Assembly: GCF_022965805.1 (NCBI RefSeq)
Contig: NC_133114.1
Span: forward strand, 7,708,261 to 7,772,260
Length of the DNA stretch: 64,000 bases
Direction of reading: 5' to 3'
DNA from: Primulina eburnea
Lineage: Eukaryota; Streptophyta; Magnoliopsida; Lamiales; Gesneriaceae
Shown here: positions 9,971 through 22,350 of the stretch, in pieces
Layout: every line of letters begins with the position of its first letter
Numbering within the stretch: position 1 is the first letter of the stretch
Translations under genes and position numbers: made by a program
Notes under the pieces: generated by a model
Seen by the model: only the letters and a program-made list of their open reading frames with translations
Database searches by the model: none
Told to the model about the DNA's origin: nothing

Positions 9971-12255
9971 ACAACTGCTCCTGTCGCAAAGTCTTCAGCA
10001 CGATTCTCAAATGATCTGCATGCTCAGTCAAACTCTTCGAATATACCAAAATGTCATCAATAAACACAATCACAAAATCATCTAAATATCTCTGAAAAAT
10101 GCGGTTCATCAAACTCATAAACACCGCAGGTGCATTCGTCAAACCGAAAGGCATAACAACAAACTCGTAATGTCCATACCTGGTTCGGAATGCAGTCTTC
10201 GGTATATCAACATCTCTAACTCGGAGCTGATGATACCCTGATCTCAAATCAATCTTCGAGTATACAGAAGATCCCTGTAGCTGATCAAACAAGTCGTCGA
10301 TGCGAGGCAAAGGATACTTGTTCTTCACTGTTGCCTTATTCAACTGCCTGTAGTCAATGCACAGTCGCATCGAGCCATCTTTCTTTCTGACAAAAAGCAC
10401 CGGAGCACCCCAAGGAGATACACTGGGTCTGATATATCCCTTGGCCAGAAGATCCTCCAACTGTGCTTTCAACTCTTTCAGCTCTATCGGCGCCATCCTA
10501 TACGGAGCTCTCGAAATAGGAACAGAACCGGGCATAAGGTCTATGCTAAAATCAACCTCTCGAACCGGAGGCAACCCTGGAATCTCATCCGGAAAAATAT
10601 CTGCAAACTCGCAAACCACTGGCAAATCTGCCAATGCTGGGCTCGACTTCAGTAGATCTACTGAATATACGAGAAAGCCCTCTGCTCCTCTCTGAAGCAA
10701 TCTACTCATAGTCAGAGCAGATACTAAGGGAATCCGAGATCTGGAACCCTTGCCGTAGAATTTCCACTCGTCTGTCATTTCGGGTCTGAATCTGACAATC
10801 TTGTGGAAACAATCTACAGTGGCCCTGTACTTGGTCAACATGTCTATGCCAACAATACAATCAAAATCAGCCAAACCAAGTACTACACAATCAAGATCAA
10901 TCGCATGCCCTTCAAACTGAAGCATACAATGTCTAACAGTAGTCACAGATATCAAACCACTTCCCAACGGAGAAGCTATAGACACTACCGTAGACATCGA
11001 CTCAACAGGCAATGAATGTCTCAATGCAAAATGTTCAGAGATGAATGTATGAGATGCACCTGTGTCAATCAACACATATGCAGGATAACCGCAAAGAAAA
11101 CAGTTACCTGCAATGACATCATCTGGCGCCTCTTGCGCCTGCTCCTCTGTCAGGGCAAAAACACGGGCCTGCTGTCTGGGAGGCTGACTCACGGTCTGAC
11201 TACCTCCTGGTCTCTGCTGGGTCTGTGTGGAGGGTGGCTGAAAGGAGTGTACAGAAGATGCCTGTCTCTCCATCTGTGGTACTGCAGCAGACGATCCTGC
11301 ACTCTGGAATCGCTGGGAACTCCTCTGTGGGCACACTCTGGCGAAATGCCCCTGCTGTCTGCAGATGTTGCAGCGTCCCAGAACTCCTTGACACTGCTCC
11401 GTGGCATGTCGCCCTCCGCACGAACCACAGTATACACCACTTGAATCTGAACCCTGACCTCTCTGTCGAGATCCACTCGAACTCGATGAACTGCTCCCAG
11501 ATTTCTTAAACTGTTTGCCCTTAGCCTTCAGAAAATCCTTCTTGCCACTACCACTAGCTCCACTGTCAAAACGAGGAGGAGGTGGTGGAAACTGAACGGT
11601 GGTAGGCTGTGGCGGTCTCTGCCCCTGCACACCGTAGGAAGCTCCTCGCTGCCTGATCAAGCCAGCCTCTGCTCCCTTCGCTCGGTTCAGTGCTTCTGAA
11701 AAAGTGTTAGGCCGTCCCGTGTTCACCAAAGTAAAAACATCCGGATTCAATCCGTTGATGAACTGATCGGCCACTGCCTCGTCGTTCCCGGCCACATGCG
11801 GTGCAAACCGTAGCAAAGCAGAAAATTTTGCAACATACTCCTCGATGTTCCACTGTCCCTGTCTCAGATTCGCGAATTCAGCTCCCTTGTCTTTTCGGTA
11901 CGAGACGGGGAAGAAGCGCTGATAGAACTCATCTTTGAAGACTTTCCACAGTGATATCAATGCCTCGGTGCTCCAAGGCTCTCTTCGTCGTCAACCACCA
12001 GCTCTTGGCAACCTCTTGCATCTGATGCCCTATCAGTTTCACACGTCGCTCATCAGTATATGCCAAAGACTCAAACAACATCTCGATATCATCAAGCCAG
12101 CTCTCGCACTCTACTGCACTCTCTGTGCCCTTCAGGGTAGGCGGATGGAAAGACTGAAATCTCTTCAATAAGGTCTCCATCGGCGTAGCGGTAACATCCA
12201 TCTGTGCACCGGACGTGCTACCCTGCTCTGGCTGTGGCACTCGTCTAGGCGGCAT
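9951..12255 (-). pseudogene. Gypsy #2 gag, protease and RT
   Basis: Starts MPPRRVPQPEQ at 12255 on the minus strand. The first 100 or so capsid residues are in one frame, then a shift near 11945-11960 moves to the frame open from 11960 to 9951. The order is capsid ([24 protein letters not shown]), Ser/Gly-rich linker, knuckles [13 protein letters not shown] and [14 protein letters not shown], protease [14 protein letters not shown] with [20 protein letters not shown] and [10 protein letters not shown]. Compared with gypsy #1 the linker and knuckles are intact. Apart from the frameshift near the capsid middle and the stop at 9951-9953, the sequence looks well preserved. Confidence 0.9.
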
Positions 12256-12498
12256 AAATCTGATTATCAAACTGATTAGTACATAATCAATATCATCTGT
12301 CTCAGCCCTCCTCTGATCATATACTTCTGATCGAGAATCGGTTCTGATTCAGGCTTGAAATGCTGTAAATCAATTCAGATACAATACAACATATAATAGG
12401 GAAAGCAATAAATCATGACATGCTAGCATGATATAAGCAAGGAAGATGACTCGATCTACCCCGCTCATTCTATTCTATCTCAGTCTACAGAACCTACT

Positions 12499-12510
12499 GC
12501 TCTGATACCA
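12499..12510 (-). other. Gypsy #2 primer binding site
   Basis: Minus-strand TGGTATCAGAGC five bases from the LTR end at 12516. Initiator-Met tRNA type, as in gypsy #1. Confidence 0.92.
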
Positions 12511-12515
12511 CCTGT

Positions 12516-14287
12516 TGTGGGGACCCGGGCTCTAACTCAATTCTTTTGGGATTTAATTGGAGCTTTGTTCGAAAATGTGGGTCAAAATTTTGCTTTTAAC
12601 ATTAATTCAAATGTATAGATAAAGCATAACATGTCGTTAACGGAAATAAACAACATAATGTACATACATGTCTGTCTAGTACAACCATACACTAAAGTTC
12701 GAATCTCAAATACAAGTAGTTAAGATCTAAACAGAAACTACTAGTAATCTGCTGCTACACCCGGCATCACCACGCTATCAACTCTCTCGTCCTCGTCGTG
12801 ACCCTGATCCTGCCCCACCTGTTGCCATGCACACATACAGACACGACAACAGCCGGATAACTCCGGTGAGAACATATCCCAGTATAAAACATGGATGCAT
12901 GCAATGTAATAATCATGTACAAAAGCATAGCATATATCAAGTAACATGAATGAAAATCTAAACATGTAGAAGAATACAAATCTGTATTCAACATTCAAAT
13001 CTTGACTCGACTCTTTTCTAATCTAGGGATCCCGGTGTGAATAAGACGGTCTGTTACCTACCCAACCACTCGGGGCAACGGTACGTCTTATTCCTAGACT
13101 TCGGTCAACTCTGTATCGAGGGTCTACACATATAGCAAATCTGCTCCTATGCGACGATACACCGAAACGTCTAGTTTTGGCAAATCTGCCAAAATCTCCT
13201 ATCTCAAGACTCGAATATAAATCAATAAACGAAACATTACATAATCAATGTAATAACAATCTAGTATGTGATTTAGGGAAACTCGTATCAAATCTGAATC
13301 GAGTTGTGCAATCCCAAGACCACATGAATTATACCTTTCGTCGCGCAATGTCTGTCGAGATCTTGAAGTCGGAGTGTCGAGTCTGACAATAACAACTCTG
13401 AAAGGCAATGTAGACATGCAATATCAATTCTCAATTCGAAGCAACATATATGCCAATCAATAATAAATCTCGGTACAATCGACGGCATAACGGCGTAGTC
13501 TCACGATACCGATAACTAAATCTCAACTCATAACAATATCATAACCTCATTAACATCACGATAGTTTCATCTAAGCATCAACATACATGCTGAAATCTGT
13601 ATCTACTCGATCCATACATGCTGGAAAATCGAACCCCTAGCATACGATATCCGAAAATCAATCTGATAACGAATCTACGATGCTCGATATACCAAGAACA
13701 CATTTCTCAACTTAAAACATAATTTCCCCAACATATGAATTTCGAAACATGCTAGAAATAATCGAAACTTACATCCTTAGATAGCTCTTGTTGCAAGGAT
13801 CCCAAATCCGGTTTCGAAGTTAAAATCGAACGAACAAATCGTGCACAAACTAATTTCTAAAGGATGAAAACTTGAAGCTATTCCATGGGGATTCTCGGTT
13901 CTTGCTCTGGAACCATTCTGAATTGAAGACTCAGCAGCTTGTCATATATATATACGTGCCATGTGTCAATACGAAATTCAAAGGTGGCATTTCCGCATGC
14001 AGACCGCGGGTGCGGTGTGTTCTGAAGCGCGGGTGCGCTGTGCTCTCGGCGGCCCCATTAATTTTCCACGAGCCATGACCGCGGGTGCAGGTCATGTTAA
14101 CACCGCGGGTGCGGTGTGGCCTCGCTCAAATCTCATATTTTTGGCATTACACCGCAGGTGCAGTGATTTTATTACCGCGGGTGCGGTATAGTGTCGACCT
14201 GCCCTCTCAAAATTCTCATTTTCTAACATGCATTCTCATATCTGTGTATCTCATATTAATGCCAACCGATAATTCTCGAGCCTTACA
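12516..14287 (-). repeat. Gypsy #2 5' LTR
   Basis: 1,772 bp, nearly identical to 5857-7627. Differences seen: an inserted A in the third hairpin (about 14090) and two substitutions around the fifth hairpin (about 14162-14168). The hairpin cluster is 14003-14188 and the TATA candidate 13945-13954. Ends abut the TSD at 14288-14292. Confidence 0.96.
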
Positions 14288-15633
14288 CAATAACTCAATT
14301 GACGCAAAAGAATGCACCATTTGTTTGGTCAGAGGAGTGCGAGTCTAGCTTCCTAGAACTGAAGAAAAGGCTAACTAGTGCTCCAGTGTTGACAATACCT
14401 TCAGGTACGGGTGATTTCGTTGTCTATTGTGATGCTTCTCATAGAGGTTTGGGATGTGTTCTTATGCAGCGAGGCCATGTGATCGCATACGCCTCGAGAC
14501 AATTGAAGCCACATGAAGTTCGATACCCCATTCATGATCTGGAATTGGCGGCTATCGTATTTGCATTAAAGATTTGGCGTCATTATCTCTACGGCGAAAA
14601 ATTTGAGATATTTTCCGATCATAAGAGCTTAAAGTACCTATTCTCTCAATCAGAATTGAATATGAGGCAGCGTAGATGGTTAGATTTATTGAAAGATTTT
14701 GACTGCGAAATCAAATACTATCCAGGAAAGTCAAACGCAGCAGCAGATGCCTTGAGTCGAAAGGTATGTTCTTTAACCTTGTCGACGATAGGTGTCACGA
14801 ATATGATTGAAGACTGTTGTTTGGCTGGGTTAACATTTGATACAGAGAGTAAACCACTACGACTTGCTATGATTCGAGTTGAACCAGACTTGATAATGAG
14901 AATCAAAGAAGCACAAAGAACAAATCAAAGTGTGCAGAAATCAATTCAAATAGTTCAAGCAGGGCACATGTCAGAATATCAGGTACATGATCATGTGCTA
15001 TATGTCAATAACCGTATTGTTGTGCCAGATGTTTCAGATTTGAAGCATCAGATTATGTCTGAGGCACACTGCAGTCGGTTCAGTATTCATCCTGGTGGCA
15101 GGAAGATGTATAATGATCTGAAGACACAGTTCTGGTGGAAGCAAATGAAGTCAGACATTGCCGAATTTGTGTCTAAATGTTTAAATTGCCAACAGGTGAA
15201 AGCTGAAAGAAAGAAACCCGGAGGTTTACTTCAAAGCTTAGCCATTCCTGAATGGAAATGGGATCACATTTCCATGGATTTCGTGACGAAGTTACCTCGA
15301 TCATCCAGAGGCTGCGATGCGATTTGGGTCATTATTGACAGACTGACCAAATCTGCGTGCTTCATTCCGTACAAAATGACGTATAGACAAGATCAGATGG
15401 CGGAGATATATATTCGAGAGGTAGTCAGGTTGCATGGAGCGCCAAAGTCTATTGTATCAGATCGTGATCCACGATTCACTTCTCACTTTTGGCACAGCTT
15501 ACAACAGGCTCTAGGTACGACATTACACCTGAGTACTGCTTATCATCCTCAGACAGACGGACAGTCAGAACGGACTATCCAGACTTTAGAGGATATGTTG
15601 AGAGCCGTAGTGCTATATTTTGGCATTAGTTAG
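14288..15633 (+). pseudogene. Gypsy #1 RNase H and integrase, 3' half of split pol
   Basis: Continues the frame interrupted at 5856. It contains RNase H ([49 protein letters not shown], then HHCC-preceding linker [15 protein letters not shown]), the integrase zinc-binding region ([15 protein letters not shown] ... KCLNCQQ) and the catalytic core with [16 protein letters not shown] and [11 protein letters not shown]. The frame ends at TAG 15631-15633, where gypsy #2 has Trp (TSWQDSLP context), a TGG-to-TAG change. CAATA at 14288-14292 is the right TSD copy of gypsy #2. Confidence 0.9.
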
Positions 15634-16314
15634 CAAGATTCCCTACCTCTGTGCGAATTTTCTTACAATAACAGCTACCAGACGAGCATTGAGATGGCAC
15701 CGTTTGAAGCTCTGTACGGTAAGAAGTGCAGATCTCCGCTATATTGGGATGATATCTCAGAAGTGCCAGAACTTGGGCCAGATATGATTCGTGACATGAC
15801 AGAGAAGGTGAAACTCATTCAGAAGAGGATGAAGACAGCACAAGATCGACAAGCAAAGTACGCCAATATCAGACGTAGACCGTTAGTATTTGAGGCAGGA
15901 GATAGAGTATTCTTAAAGATTTCCCCTTTCAGAGGCGTTGTAAGATTTGGCAAACGCGGGAAACTATCTCCTCAATACATTGGTCCTTACGAGATTCTTG
16001 AGAAGATTGGCGATCGAGCTTATCGACTTGCACTACCTCCTTCTCTATCCGGAATACATGACGTGTTTCATGTATCAATGCTACGAAGATATATGCCAGA
16101 TGTTTCTCATGTCATTCAACCTGACGAAGCTGAACTTGATCAGACCTTGAGCTATGTGGAACAACCGATACAGATTCTTGATCGGAAAGACAAGCAACTC
16201 AGAACGAAGAATATTCCACTAGTGAAAGTTCAGTGGAGTCGTCATGGCCTTGAGGAAGCGACTTGGGAAACGGAAGCAAGTATGAGACAGAAACATCCCG
16301 AGTTATTTACATGA
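15634..16314 (+). pseudogene. Gypsy #1 integrase C-terminus and chromodomain-like tail
   Basis: Same frame as the preceding part, after the nonsense codon. It encodes the end of the catalytic core ([18 protein letters not shown] from 15694), a long basic segment ([19 protein letters not shown]), the GPY/F-like module ([16 protein letters not shown]) and the tail [21 protein letters not shown], close to that of gypsy #2. The stop TGA is at 16312-16314, 86 bp before the polypurine tract. Without the upstream nonsense codon it would be translated as part of gag-pol. Confidence 0.88.
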
Positions 16315-16400
16315 TATATGTAATTGTTTACTTTTGCTTGTATTGCATCTTGTTGTACTTTAATTGATCATCTACAATTTCGAGGACGAAATCATTTCTT

Positions 16401-16413
16401 AGAGGGGGAGAAA
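16401..16413 (+). other. Gypsy #1 polypurine tract
   Basis: AGAGGGGGAGAAA directly abuts the 3' LTR start TGTAAGG at 16414. Confidence 0.92.
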
Positions 16414-18390
16414 TGTAAGGCTCGAAGATTTAGTTATCATAATCAGATGGATTTGTTGATAATTAAGATGATTGTAGATGTATTTTATTGTACTAGAAAA
16501 GAAAGGAAAATGTACAATAAAGATGTGAAAGATAATCAAAATAATGTGTAAGGTCAAAGCTATGGCGCACATGCGCGAAGAAATGCGCGCACATGCGCGA
16601 GCAGGCCAGCAGCATTGGCGCATATGCGCGAGAGTAGTGGCGCATATGCGCGGAGCGTCCAGAAACATTGGCGCATATGCGCGAGTTTAGTGGCGCATAT
16701 GCGCAGAGCGTCCAGAAACATTGGCGCATATGCGCGAGTTTAGTGGCGCATATGCGCGAGTGTTATTTTATGCCAAGCTGCCGAGACAGTAGGTCTCGCG
16801 CATATGCGCGAGTAATGCCGCGCATATGCGCGAGACGTGTACTTCATAGGATTTGCCATGTGTGTGTAGGCATGCAAGATATATATATACATTGCACGAT
16901 TCTTTCTTCATTTTCAGGAGGATTCGGTACTTTCAGAGAGAAAGGCTTCAAGTTTCTCCATCACTTAGAATTGTGAGTTTGTGAGATTCATACATCCAAA
17001 TTTAAATCCGATCTCGGTTTTGAACTCCTCTCATTGTTAGCTACAAAGTAATGTAAGTTTCATTCAATTCCAGCATGTTTTGATAATTATGTGTTGGAAA
17101 AATGAAGAATTGGACTCTATATTATGTTCTTGAGATAGTAGATATTGTAGAACCGTAAACAGATCGATTATCGGATGTCATATGCAATTGTTACGATTTT
17201 TATAGCATGTTTAGAACTAAATATGCAGATTTTGGGTACTATGGCATGTTTAAGATGATGATTATGAGTTGATGAGTTTAGATTGATAATGTGTTGATAT
17301 GTGTTGAGAATTTGATTGACCAGTATCGAGAATTACGTCGTTATGCCGTCAAATTGTACCGAAATCCAGTATTGACTTGGATAGGTGTTGATTAGATTAG
17401 AGATTGATAGATTGTATATAAATATTGCCATTTCAGATTGATATCGGTAAGATTCGTCTTCGAGACTACGACTACGACCGAGTTGTGCGACGAAAGGTAT
17501 AGTACATGTTTTGTTTGGGGAATCACGACTCAAATGAGATCACATTTGAGTTTCCCAACCAAAATCACATACTTGTTTTATTGTTCATCCCTTGATATGA
17601 TTATGATTGTTATAGATTTGTTTATAGAACTTGTATGCAGATCTTGCTATGCTTTGTTTACAGATCATGTAGCATTGCATTATGCTTGTTTACAGATTTT
17701 GTATTCATGCATTAAGATAGGGAAGTCTGGAGATCAGGCAGACTACTAGATGTTCGGCGATATCTCAGCTTAGGGGAAGATCACCGCCCTTTTGTAGACG
17801 TGGATACAGATCAGGCCGAAATCTAGGAATAAGACGTACAGCACCACGATTGATAGGGTAGGTGACAGTCAGTGACGTCTTATTCACAACGAGATCCCTA
17901 GAGTTCTAGTCGAGTCGCGTCTAGACATGATTAGACTCGCATTGCATGATTATATATGAATGACATTCATATTAGCATGTTTCATGTTTTAGATTGTTTT
18001 ACTGCATGTATACATGTTTATACTGGGATTTGTTCTCACCGGTTTTCTGGCTGTTGTTATGTCTGTATGTGTGCATAACAACAGGTGGGGCAGGATCTGG
18101 GTCGAGACAGAGATGATCGTGTTAGCGTGGAGATCACGGGCCTAGCAGATGGACTAGTAGAATTACTTTTATCTTGTACTATATTTCACTACTAGTTTAC
18201 AGAGGATGGATTAAAACAAGAAATGTTGTATCCTATGTTTGTATATTATGCTGATGTAATAAAATAGAGACATGTTTTATGCCTAGTTAGTAACATTTGA
18301 TTGAATGTTAAAAAGCGAAAATTTGACCCACGTTTTATGTTAACGATCCATTTAATCCCAAGAAAAAGAATTAGAGCCCGGGTCCCCACA
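16414..18390 (+). repeat. Gypsy #1 3' LTR
   Basis: 1,977 bp, ends TGTAAGG and CCCCACA, followed by TSD GGTAT (18391-18395). The palindrome cluster is 16565-16832 (including the 18-bp palindrome at 16795-16812), the TATA candidate about 16880-16889 and the distal stem-loop about 18051-18084. Palindrome copy number and order differ from the 5' LTR, while the rest is nearly collinear. Confidence 0.95.
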
Positions 18391-19831
18391 GGTATGGATA
18401 TCCTATGTGTTTTCATGTATATGTAGTATGAAGTCTCTGATCAGAGTATGGTGGTAATTATGAAAGGAGTTTCATAGATTACACCATCGATGCAACTACG
18501 GCATGACACATAGTATCGATTCATTGACAACTCTCGATAAACCAATGGTTGTCGAATCGGTCGGGATATATGAGCTGAAGGGACCGTACTGTACGCTAAC
18601 CATAATTGAATGGTTCTCGCAGGCACTATCATTTGATACCTAGGGAATCATGTAAGCGATGCTGCTAGGCGTTTAACATGATTGGTTGAGTACTATCAGA
18701 CTTGAGTTCTGACGTTCTTGTTATCAAGGAGTTGATAAGTAAGAATGAAGCAATTGGGGTATGCTCATATAAGGACATGTTTAGTCCGAATCACATGGAG
18801 ATGTGAACCCACGGCTAGTTGTATCAATGAACCATTGAGGGCCACACAAGTGCTGGCTTTCTAGATCCCGTTGAGAAGTTAAATTAGTTCAATGTGTTGA
18901 ACGGCTTATAAAGGAGTTTATAAGTGTAAGGAAAAATAGAAGTATGACTTCTATGAGAGAAACATAAATTTTAATTTATGGAAGTGTTCCTAAATTAAAA
19001 TTTGGCCAAGTGAATAATGTATTTGAAAATTGTGATTTTCATAAACATTATTATGGACTAAATTAAATTAATTCAAGCTGTTGAATTAATTAAACACTAG
19101 TAGACCTAGTAGAGTCCAAATAATTAAATTAATTCAAGTGTTGAATTAATTAAATTATATTGAGTCTTGTAGAGCTCAATTTAAATTAATTATTTAACTT
19201 GTGGGACTTGGGTAAATTCAAGTAATGTTTAATTAGTCTCAAATATGTTTGAGATAATTAAATTTAGTCCATGGTTTTTATTTTGATAATAAACCATATA
19301 ATATGCATGCATGGGAGGTGAAGGGTTGGAGACAACTTTTGCAACTATCAAGGCTTGCATGCTACTTTTGTCTCTACTTTTTGCAAGTCCAAGACAAGTC
19401 TCCCTTCCCCCTTATTCAAACCACAATGGCCGAAAATACACACACCAATTCTCTCAAGTTGTCTCTCAATTTTTATCTTCAAGTGTTGAGGAAGAAAAAT
19501 ACTTCTCTTTGAAAAATCCTTTTATTTTTCTAGTGCAAAATAAGAGGGGTTCTAGTTTGCTAGTGGTGGGCCTAATTTGAAGGAAAGAAAGGAGTCCAAG
19601 GAAGCTTGTAGATCTTCATTACATTCAAGAGCCAAGTTGTTCACAACTTGGTTGGAGCCATCATCAACCTTAAGAGGTTGATAGGTAACTATTTCTAAAC
19701 ACACTATGAATGTCATTTTGGTGTTTTATTGTATTTCCTACACAAATCTTGAGGTAGCCGAAATTCCTATGTAAAATCGAAAATTTTATGCATCCGTTGC
19801 GCTTCCGGTCACCGTAACCGATCCCCTTTCA
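18391..19831 (+). mobile_element. Copia LTR B, second segment with LTR 3' end
   Basis: Continues LTR B after gypsy #1 and ends at CCCCTTTCA (19831), the family's LTR 3' end. It contains the hairpin chain (about 18890-19260), the TATA region (about 19290-19305) and the transcribed distal part. It is followed by GATTT (19832-19836) and then minus-strand LTR C, so B inserted into C with GATTT as the likely TSD. The left partner is off the window. It may be a solo LTR or the 3' LTR of a larger element. Confidence 0.88.
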
Positions 19832-21231
19832 GATTTGTCAATGAGAATTATTTTCTTTCCTCAACACTTGAAGAAGAAAAATTGAGAGAAAAATGAGGGA
19901 GAGATTCAATGGAAATTTCGGCCATGCTTGTTCATAAATGGGGGAAGGGAGACTTGTCTTGAACTTGCAAAAACACCTTTTTGCATGCCATGCCTTGATA
20001 ACCCAAAAAGTAGTCTCCAACGCTTCACCTCCCATGCATGCATATATATTATATGGTTTTTTAACAAATTAAAAACCCATTTACTTAATTTAATTATCTC
20101 AAACATTTTTTAGATTAATTAAACATTACTTGAATTTACTCAAGTCCACTAGTTAAATAATTTATTTTAATTGAGCTCTATAAGACTCAATATAATTTAA
20201 TCAATTCAACACTTGATTTATTTTTAATTATTTGGACTCTAATAGGTCCACTAGTGTTTAATTAATTCAACACTTGAATTAATTTAATTTAGTCCATAAT
20301 ATTGTTTATGAAAATCACAATTTTCAAATACGTTATTCACTTGGCCAACTTTTAATTTAGGAACACTTCCATAAATTAAAATTTACATTTCTCTCATAGA
20401 AGTCATACTTCTATTTTTCTTAACGCTTATAAACTCATTTATAAGCCGTTCAACACATTGAACTAATTTCTCCTTTATAGAAGTCATACTTCGAATTTTC
20501 CTTACGCTTATAAACTCCTTTATAAGCCGTTCAACATATTGAACTATTTTTACTTCTCAACGGGATCTAGAAAGCTAGTACTTGTGTGGCCCTCAATGGT
20601 TCATTGATACAACTAGCCGTGGGTTCACATCTCCATGTGATTCGGACTAAACATGTTCTCATATGAGCATACTCCAATTGCTTCATTCTTACTTATCAAC
20701 ACCTTGATAACAAGAACGTCAGAACTCAAGTCTGATAGTACCCAACCAATCATGTTAAACGCCTAGCAGCATCGCTTACATGATTCCCTAGGTATCAAAT
20801 GATAGTGCTTGCAAGAACCATTCAATTATGGTTAGCGTACAGTACGGTCCCTTCAACTCATATATCCCGACCGATTCGACAACCATTGGTTTATCGAGAG
20901 TTGTCAATGAATCGATACTATGTGTCATGTCGTAGTTGCATCGATGGTGTAATCTATGAAACCCCTTTCATAATTACCACCATACTCTAATCAGATATTT
21001 CAACCTACATACACATGATAACACATAGGATATCCACACCCGAAGGTAAGCGGTGAGTCACCGACTACAATGCATCGAATTCTATATGTTTCGACAGAAC
21101 ACCCAACCTTGCCACCTGATGACCCCATGAGAGTCGGTAAACAAGTCAAAGTGTAATTCTAGCACATAGAGTCTCAATGTTGTCCCAGGTCATAAGGACT
21201 AATGGTGTACAACCATAAACTAGGACGTTTC
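19832..21231 (-). mobile_element. Copia #2 3' LTR (LTR C), first visible segment
   Basis: Minus-strand LTR sequence, collinear and nearly identical with 46370-47767 of the copia #2 5' LTR. It is cut on the left by LTR B and on the right at GTTTC (21227-21231) by solo LTR D. It resumes at 40543. Joining 21231 to 40548 restores a normal LTR. The paired variants it shares with 46048-48200 (for example in the stretch resuming at 40548) identify it as that LTR's partner. Confidence 0.88.
21227..21231. repeat. Target-site duplication GTTTC, left copy, solo LTR D
   Basis: GTTTC before the LTR start at 21232 and again at 40543-40547 after the LTR end CCCCTTTCA. Other LTR(-) copies have a single site here (for example near 47762). 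Confidence 0.92.
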
Positions 21232-22350
21232 TATTAGAGTAGGTGCCCGTCGAGCCAAGTGTTGGCCGAGTGTTCACAATGAAACTCTATGTATAAGCAA
21301 TCTTTATTTTAATAATATTTGAAATTATTGTTCTGGCAAATCTTTATCTGTATACCCATGCTAGTTGCATAGATAAAGCCCTTGAATATACAAATAGTAA
21401 AAAGAATATGAGATGCTCATATGATGAGTATCATGAAACTCATATTTGGAATACTGTATATTCTAAACGGTTCCTAGTCGATTCAGCCGCCGCTAAGAAG
21501 GATATAGGCCGCTAGAGTTCAAGAGTAGTATCTGCGATGTGAATACCATGTTTCATTGGTAGGGGACATTGTGATGTCCGAGCATGCAGATAGGTGCTCC
21601 TGGTAGAGTGCACTGAACAACCCTCCATAAAGGACTTTCCAAGTGGTTCTCACTTATCGAGTGGAAACGTCCTAGTTTATGGTTGTACACCATTAGTCCT
21701 TATGACCCGGGACAACATTGAGACTCTATGTGCTAGAATTACACTTTGACTTGTTTACCGACTCTCATGGGGTCATCAGGTAGCAAGGTTGGGTGTTCTG
21801 TCGAAACATACAGGAGTCGATGCATTGTAGTCGGGGATTCACCGCATACCTTCGGGTATGGATATCCTATGTGTTATCATGTGTATGTAGGTTGAAATCT
21901 CTGATCAGAGTATGGTGGTAATTATGAAAGGAGTTTCATAGATTACACCATCGATGCAAATACGACATACCACATAGTATCGATTCATTGACAACTCTCG
22001 ATAAGCCAATGGTTGTCGAATCGGTCGGGATATATGAGTTGAAGGGACCGTACTGTACGCTAACTATAATAGAATGGTTCTTGCAGGCACTATCATTTGA
22101 TACCTAGGGAATCATGTAAGCGATGCTGCTAGGCATTTAACATGATTGGTTGGGTACTATCAGACTTGAGTTCTGACGTTCTAGTTATCAAGGTGTTGAT
22201 AAGTAAGAATGGAGCAATTGGGGTATGCTCATATAAGGACATGTTTAGTCCGAATCACATGGAGATGTGAACCCACGGCTAGTTGTATCAGTGAACCATT
22301 GAGGGCCACACAAGTACTAGCTTTCTAGATCCCGTTGAAAAGTAAAAATA

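Larger units (their letters stand above)
5857..14287 (-). mobile_element. Gypsy #2: young Tekay-type chromovirus nested in gypsy #1
   Basis: 8,431 bp element inserted antisense in the pol gene of gypsy #1. On the minus strand: 5' LTR 14287-12516, PBS 12510-12499, gag-pol 12255-7730, polypurine tract 7640-7628, 3' LTR 7627-5857. I can see only three differences between its two LTRs, all within the hairpin cluster, so it is the most recent insertion for which both LTRs are visible. Its proteins resemble gypsy #1 closely, but its LTR shares with gypsy #1 mainly the ends (TGTAAGGCTCGA and GGGTCCCCACA) and the distal stem-loop block. Despite the young LTRs the coding region has several frameshifts. 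Confidence 0.95.
1087..18390 (+). mobile_element. Gypsy #1: Tekay/Del-type chromovirus, split by gypsy #2
   Basis: Complete but inactive Ty3/gypsy element in sense orientation. Order: 5' LTR (1087-3093), PBS, gag-PR-RT (3345-5856), nested gypsy #2 (5857-14287), RNase H-integrase-chromodomain tail (14288-16314), polypurine tract, 3' LTR (16414-18390). It is flanked by GGTAT. Without the insertion it is about 8.9 kb. The RT-then-integrase order and the C-terminal tail place it among chromoviruses. The clade name Tekay/Del is my recognition of the tail and LTR size, not a tree. Coding frames carry a frameshift and two nonsense codons, so it is not autonomous. Confidence 0.93.

Noticed and set aside
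20799..20990. A 63-codon open frame (starting MIV, containing ARTIQLWLAYSTV) recurring near 18441, 20799, 26478, 33711, 52726 and 60813
   Set aside because: It is always antisense in the same part of the copia LTR and is conserved only because the LTR copies are. No family resemblance or separate signal for expression.
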